This document shows, one piece after another, positions 62,724-64,000 of a stretch of DNA of 64,000 bases. The stretch is from assembly GCF_002051585.1 (NCBI RefSeq), contig NZ_MZGX01000032.1:1-64000 (forward strand). Direction: 5' to 3'. Each line of letters opens with the position of its first letter. Positions within the stretch are counted from its first letter, which is position 1. Source of the stretch: Ruminiclostridium hungatei (GTDB taxonomy: Bacteria; Bacillota; Clostridia; Acetivibrionales; DSM-1351). A program made the position numbers and the translations under genes. Under the pieces are notes generated by a model. It made no database searches, had not been told where the DNA came from, and saw only the letters and a program-made list of their open reading frames with translations.

Positions 62724-62960
62724 CTAACACTCCGCTCGAATCCGTTCCGCCATATCAAAAGCAGATTTCTCCATATTGACACAGTGCTGTGCCAGCTTGC
62801 CCGAAACCAGCAATTCCCGATACATTTCCGGTTTCTGTTCGTGCAGATATTTCAGCCTTAGATTGCCATATTTTCCAAGGTCGCCATAAAGATCCTCATC
62901 GTCTAAAGCAATGTTGGGATACAGCAGACCGTCTATTTCTATGTAGTCCAACTCAATCAT
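62724..62960 (-). CDS. tnpV: TnpV family transposon-encoded protein
   Basis: 78 residues. The pattern ELDYIEIDGLLYPNIALDDE (~3-22), then GKYGNLRLKYLHEQKPEMYR (~29-48) and LLVSGKLAQHC is the TnpV family, first seen in the mobilisable transposon Tn4451. Function undetermined in general. Its ATG overlaps the stop of the frameshifted gene upstream, with GGAGGTGG before it. Confidence 0.85.
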   Translation of the reverse strand: MIELDYIEIDGLLYPNIALDDEDLYGDLGKYGNLRLKYLHEQKPEMYRELLVSGKLAQHCVNMEKSAFDMAERIRAEC

Positions 62961-63230
62961 GTTTTCCCACCTCCAAAACCTCCAGCATTAGCTGTGCGCC
63001 TAACCTGAATCCGTCTGAAAATGCCTGCTCCATATGATAAGCGGTTACGTCCGACTCTTTGGAAAGATACTCGTCCAGTTCTGCTTTCATAGACTGAGAT
63101 AACTTTTCTTTAAAGGCATCATGCGCCTGTATCGCTGCATTTTTTGCCTATAAAATTCTGTAATACATACCTTAGAACGCTCTGCAGGACATAAATCACC
63201 GCTATACATCTGCTTGATTACACTCTGCAT
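62953..63230 (-). pseudogene. Accessory ORF frameshifted at an A6 run
   Basis: ATG 63230 (minus strand, with GAGGTGGTG upstream) begins MQSVIKQMYSGDLCPAERSK. The frame is lost near 63145; from there another frame continues as AAIQAHDAFKEKLSQSMKAE and ends VLEVGKHD at 62953, overlapping tnpV. The switch falls at a run of six A on the coding strand; a seventh would restore it. The family is the short DUF6809-like proteins common beside TnpV. Polymerase slippage or sequence error may apply. Confidence 0.6.
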
Positions 63231-63301
63231 CTTCACCACCTCCTGCTTACTATGGTAGCCAAAAAGGAAGTGCGCGTCCAGACGGAATCCCGGACAAAGT
63301 T

Positions 63302-63320
63302 TTAGCGCTTTAAAGTGCTA
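63302..63320. promoter_or_regulatory. Operator-like dyad
   Basis: TAGCGCTTTAAAGTGCTA is a near-perfect palindrome (one mismatched pair) in the gap between divergent mobile-element genes, upstream of the XRE regulator, which may bind it. Confidence 0.45.
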
Positions 63321-63387
63321 TTTCCGGTAAAGGCCAACAAAAACAATCTGAATCGTTATGAAAATCCATGTTGAATCTAAAAATGAG

Positions 63388-63416
63388 TTGATTTCGTTTA
63401 ATATATGGGTTAATAT
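63388..63416 (+). promoter_or_regulatory. Promoter of the XRE-recombinase genes
   Basis: TTGATT (63388-63393), 17-base spacer, TAATAT (63411-63416), 28 bases before the start codon. Confidence 0.6.
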
Positions 63417-63443
63417 AAGGACAAAAGAAAGCGAGGGCTGTAC

Positions 63444-63806
63444 ATGAAAGAGGTTGCGGAAAGAATAAAGTTGCTACGAGAAAGCGTAAATTTATCGCAG
63501 GCAAAGCTTGCGGCGTTGGCTAATGCTACTCAATCCAGTATCAATCGATATGAAAATGACCAGTCAGCTCCGCCTTTGCCGTTGATCGTCTGGTATGCGG
63601 ATTATTTTGATGTATCTCTGGACTATATTTTCGGCAGAACGGGCAAACCAGAGGGCAGGCTATACGACTATAAACCGAAATTTTCCGAAGAAAACCAACA
63701 GCTTCGGCAGTTTATCGAAATGTGCTTTGACCCCAAATCCCCCATGAACGACAAGCTAAAACAGGCTTTGATGGAGATGGTATCGAAGGGCGGTGACAAT
63801 GCATGA
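63444..63806 (+). CDS. XRE-family transcriptional regulator
   Basis: 120 residues. Helix-turn-helix at ~1-65: ERIKLLRESVNLSQAKLAAL, then ATQSSINRYENDQSAPPLPL and FDVSLDYIFGRT; a helical C-terminal extension follows (~75-120). The stop overlaps the start of the serine recombinase (ATGA), so it probably controls the recombinase operon. GCGAGG lies before the ATG. Confidence 0.9.
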   Translation: MKEVAERIKLLRESVNLSQAKLAALANATQSSINRYENDQSAPPLPLIVWYADYFDVSLDYIFGRTGKPEGRLYDYKPKFSEENQQLRQFIEMCFDPKSPMNDKLKQALMEMVSKGGDNA

Positions 63807-64000
63807 ACGGTGTAATTTACGCGCGCTATTCTTCAGATAACCAGCGGGAAGAAAGCATCGAAGGACAGTTACGAGAATGTATGGCATTTGCTGAAAGTAA
63901 AGGTATCAATGTTCTAAGCAGCTACATCGACCGTGCGCTTTCTGCTAAAACGGATAACCGTCCGCAGTTTCAGCAGATGATTAAAGACAGCGGCAAGGGC
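63803..64000 (+). CDS. Large serine recombinase, N-terminal part (cut by window edge)
   Basis: 66 residues to the edge. The resolvase domain start VIYARYSSDNQREESIEGQL (~4-23) contains the catalytic serine (residue 10 or 11), followed by the usual R-E-C-x-x-F/A-x-x-x-G region. Together with TnpV this points to a Tn4451/TnpX-type or ICE-type serine recombinase that mediates excision and integration. The rest lies beyond the window. Confidence 0.92.
   Translation, partial: MNGVIYARYSSDNQREESIEGQLRECMAFAESKGINVLSSYIDRALSAKTDNRPQFQQMIKDSGKG

Overview
The window reads as chromosomal DNA of a Gram-positive, anaerobic, low-to-moderate GC member of the Clostridia, most like the Ruminiclostridium / cellulolytic clostridial group. 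This is an inference from gene content, not from a database match. Supporting content: strong GGAGG ribosome binding sites, an indolepyruvate:ferredoxin oxidoreductase, an S-layer-homology protein, ECF transporter S components, THF and guanine riboswitches, and Bacillus/Clostridium-type families (BMP nucleoside ABC transporter, LrgAB, PadR, HD-GYP). No rRNA and no CRISPR array is visible. One tRNA is present.

Layout. 0-5 kb: tail of an IS110-like transposase, a LuxR-type regulator, a frameshifted unknown gene, a PadR/metallo-hydrolase operon with a palindromic operator, and a free methionine sulfoxide reductase. 5-12 kb: a large decayed-looking gap, an NfeD-like/flotillin membrane pair with a striking histidine-rich loop, an ArsR-type regulator with a small membrane protein under a perfect palindrome, an ABC-F protein, a methyltransferase and a PII protein. 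12-16.5 kb: iorA-iorB, methylglyoxal synthase and phenylacetate-CoA ligase, a 2-oxoacid/aryl-acid module with a small ORF tucked between iorA and iorB. 16.6-22.5 kb: a MacAB-like efflux system and an SLH protein. 22.5-27 kb: lipoproteins, an SGNH-like protein, a THF riboswitch with folate transporter FolT, two abutting MITE-like palindromic elements, and a DUF4097-like lipoprotein. 27.4-31.7 kb: a divergent type IIA topoisomerase pair. 31.8-39 kb: phosphatase, cyclophilin, AzlCD, flavoprotein, TagO/WecA-like transferase and a QueT transporter behind an attenuator-like leader. 38.8-44.6 kb: guanine riboswitch, xpt and a complete BMP-type nucleoside ABC transporter. 45-55.6 kb: trpS, mntP, uvrB (LexA-like box), lrgAB, a papain-like protein, phosphoglucomutase, an inverted-repeat-bounded noncoding block, a phosphoesterase and an HD-GYP protein.

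From tRNA-Leu(UAG) at 55.75 kb to the right edge the content changes to mobile DNA: a broken XRE regulator, a McrB-McrC restriction pair followed by a frameshifted HEPN-type (ApeA-like) gene, small accessory genes, TnpV, a frameshifted accessory ORF, an XRE regulator and the start of a large serine recombinase. The combination of TnpV with a serine recombinase resembles Tn4451-type elements. I interpret this as an integrated element carrying or abutting a defence cassette; its right end lies outside the window.

Functional links: the guanine riboswitch, xpt and nucleoside transporter form a purine salvage block. FolT under a THF riboswitch and QueT under a structured leader are two vitamin/precursor uptake units. 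The ior/paaK block probably converts aryl pyruvates (from aromatic amino acids) to aryl-CoA or processes the resulting acids. Several genes carry single frameshifts (1174, 56271, 60198, 63230), which are either real decay or sequence errors and should be checked on reads.
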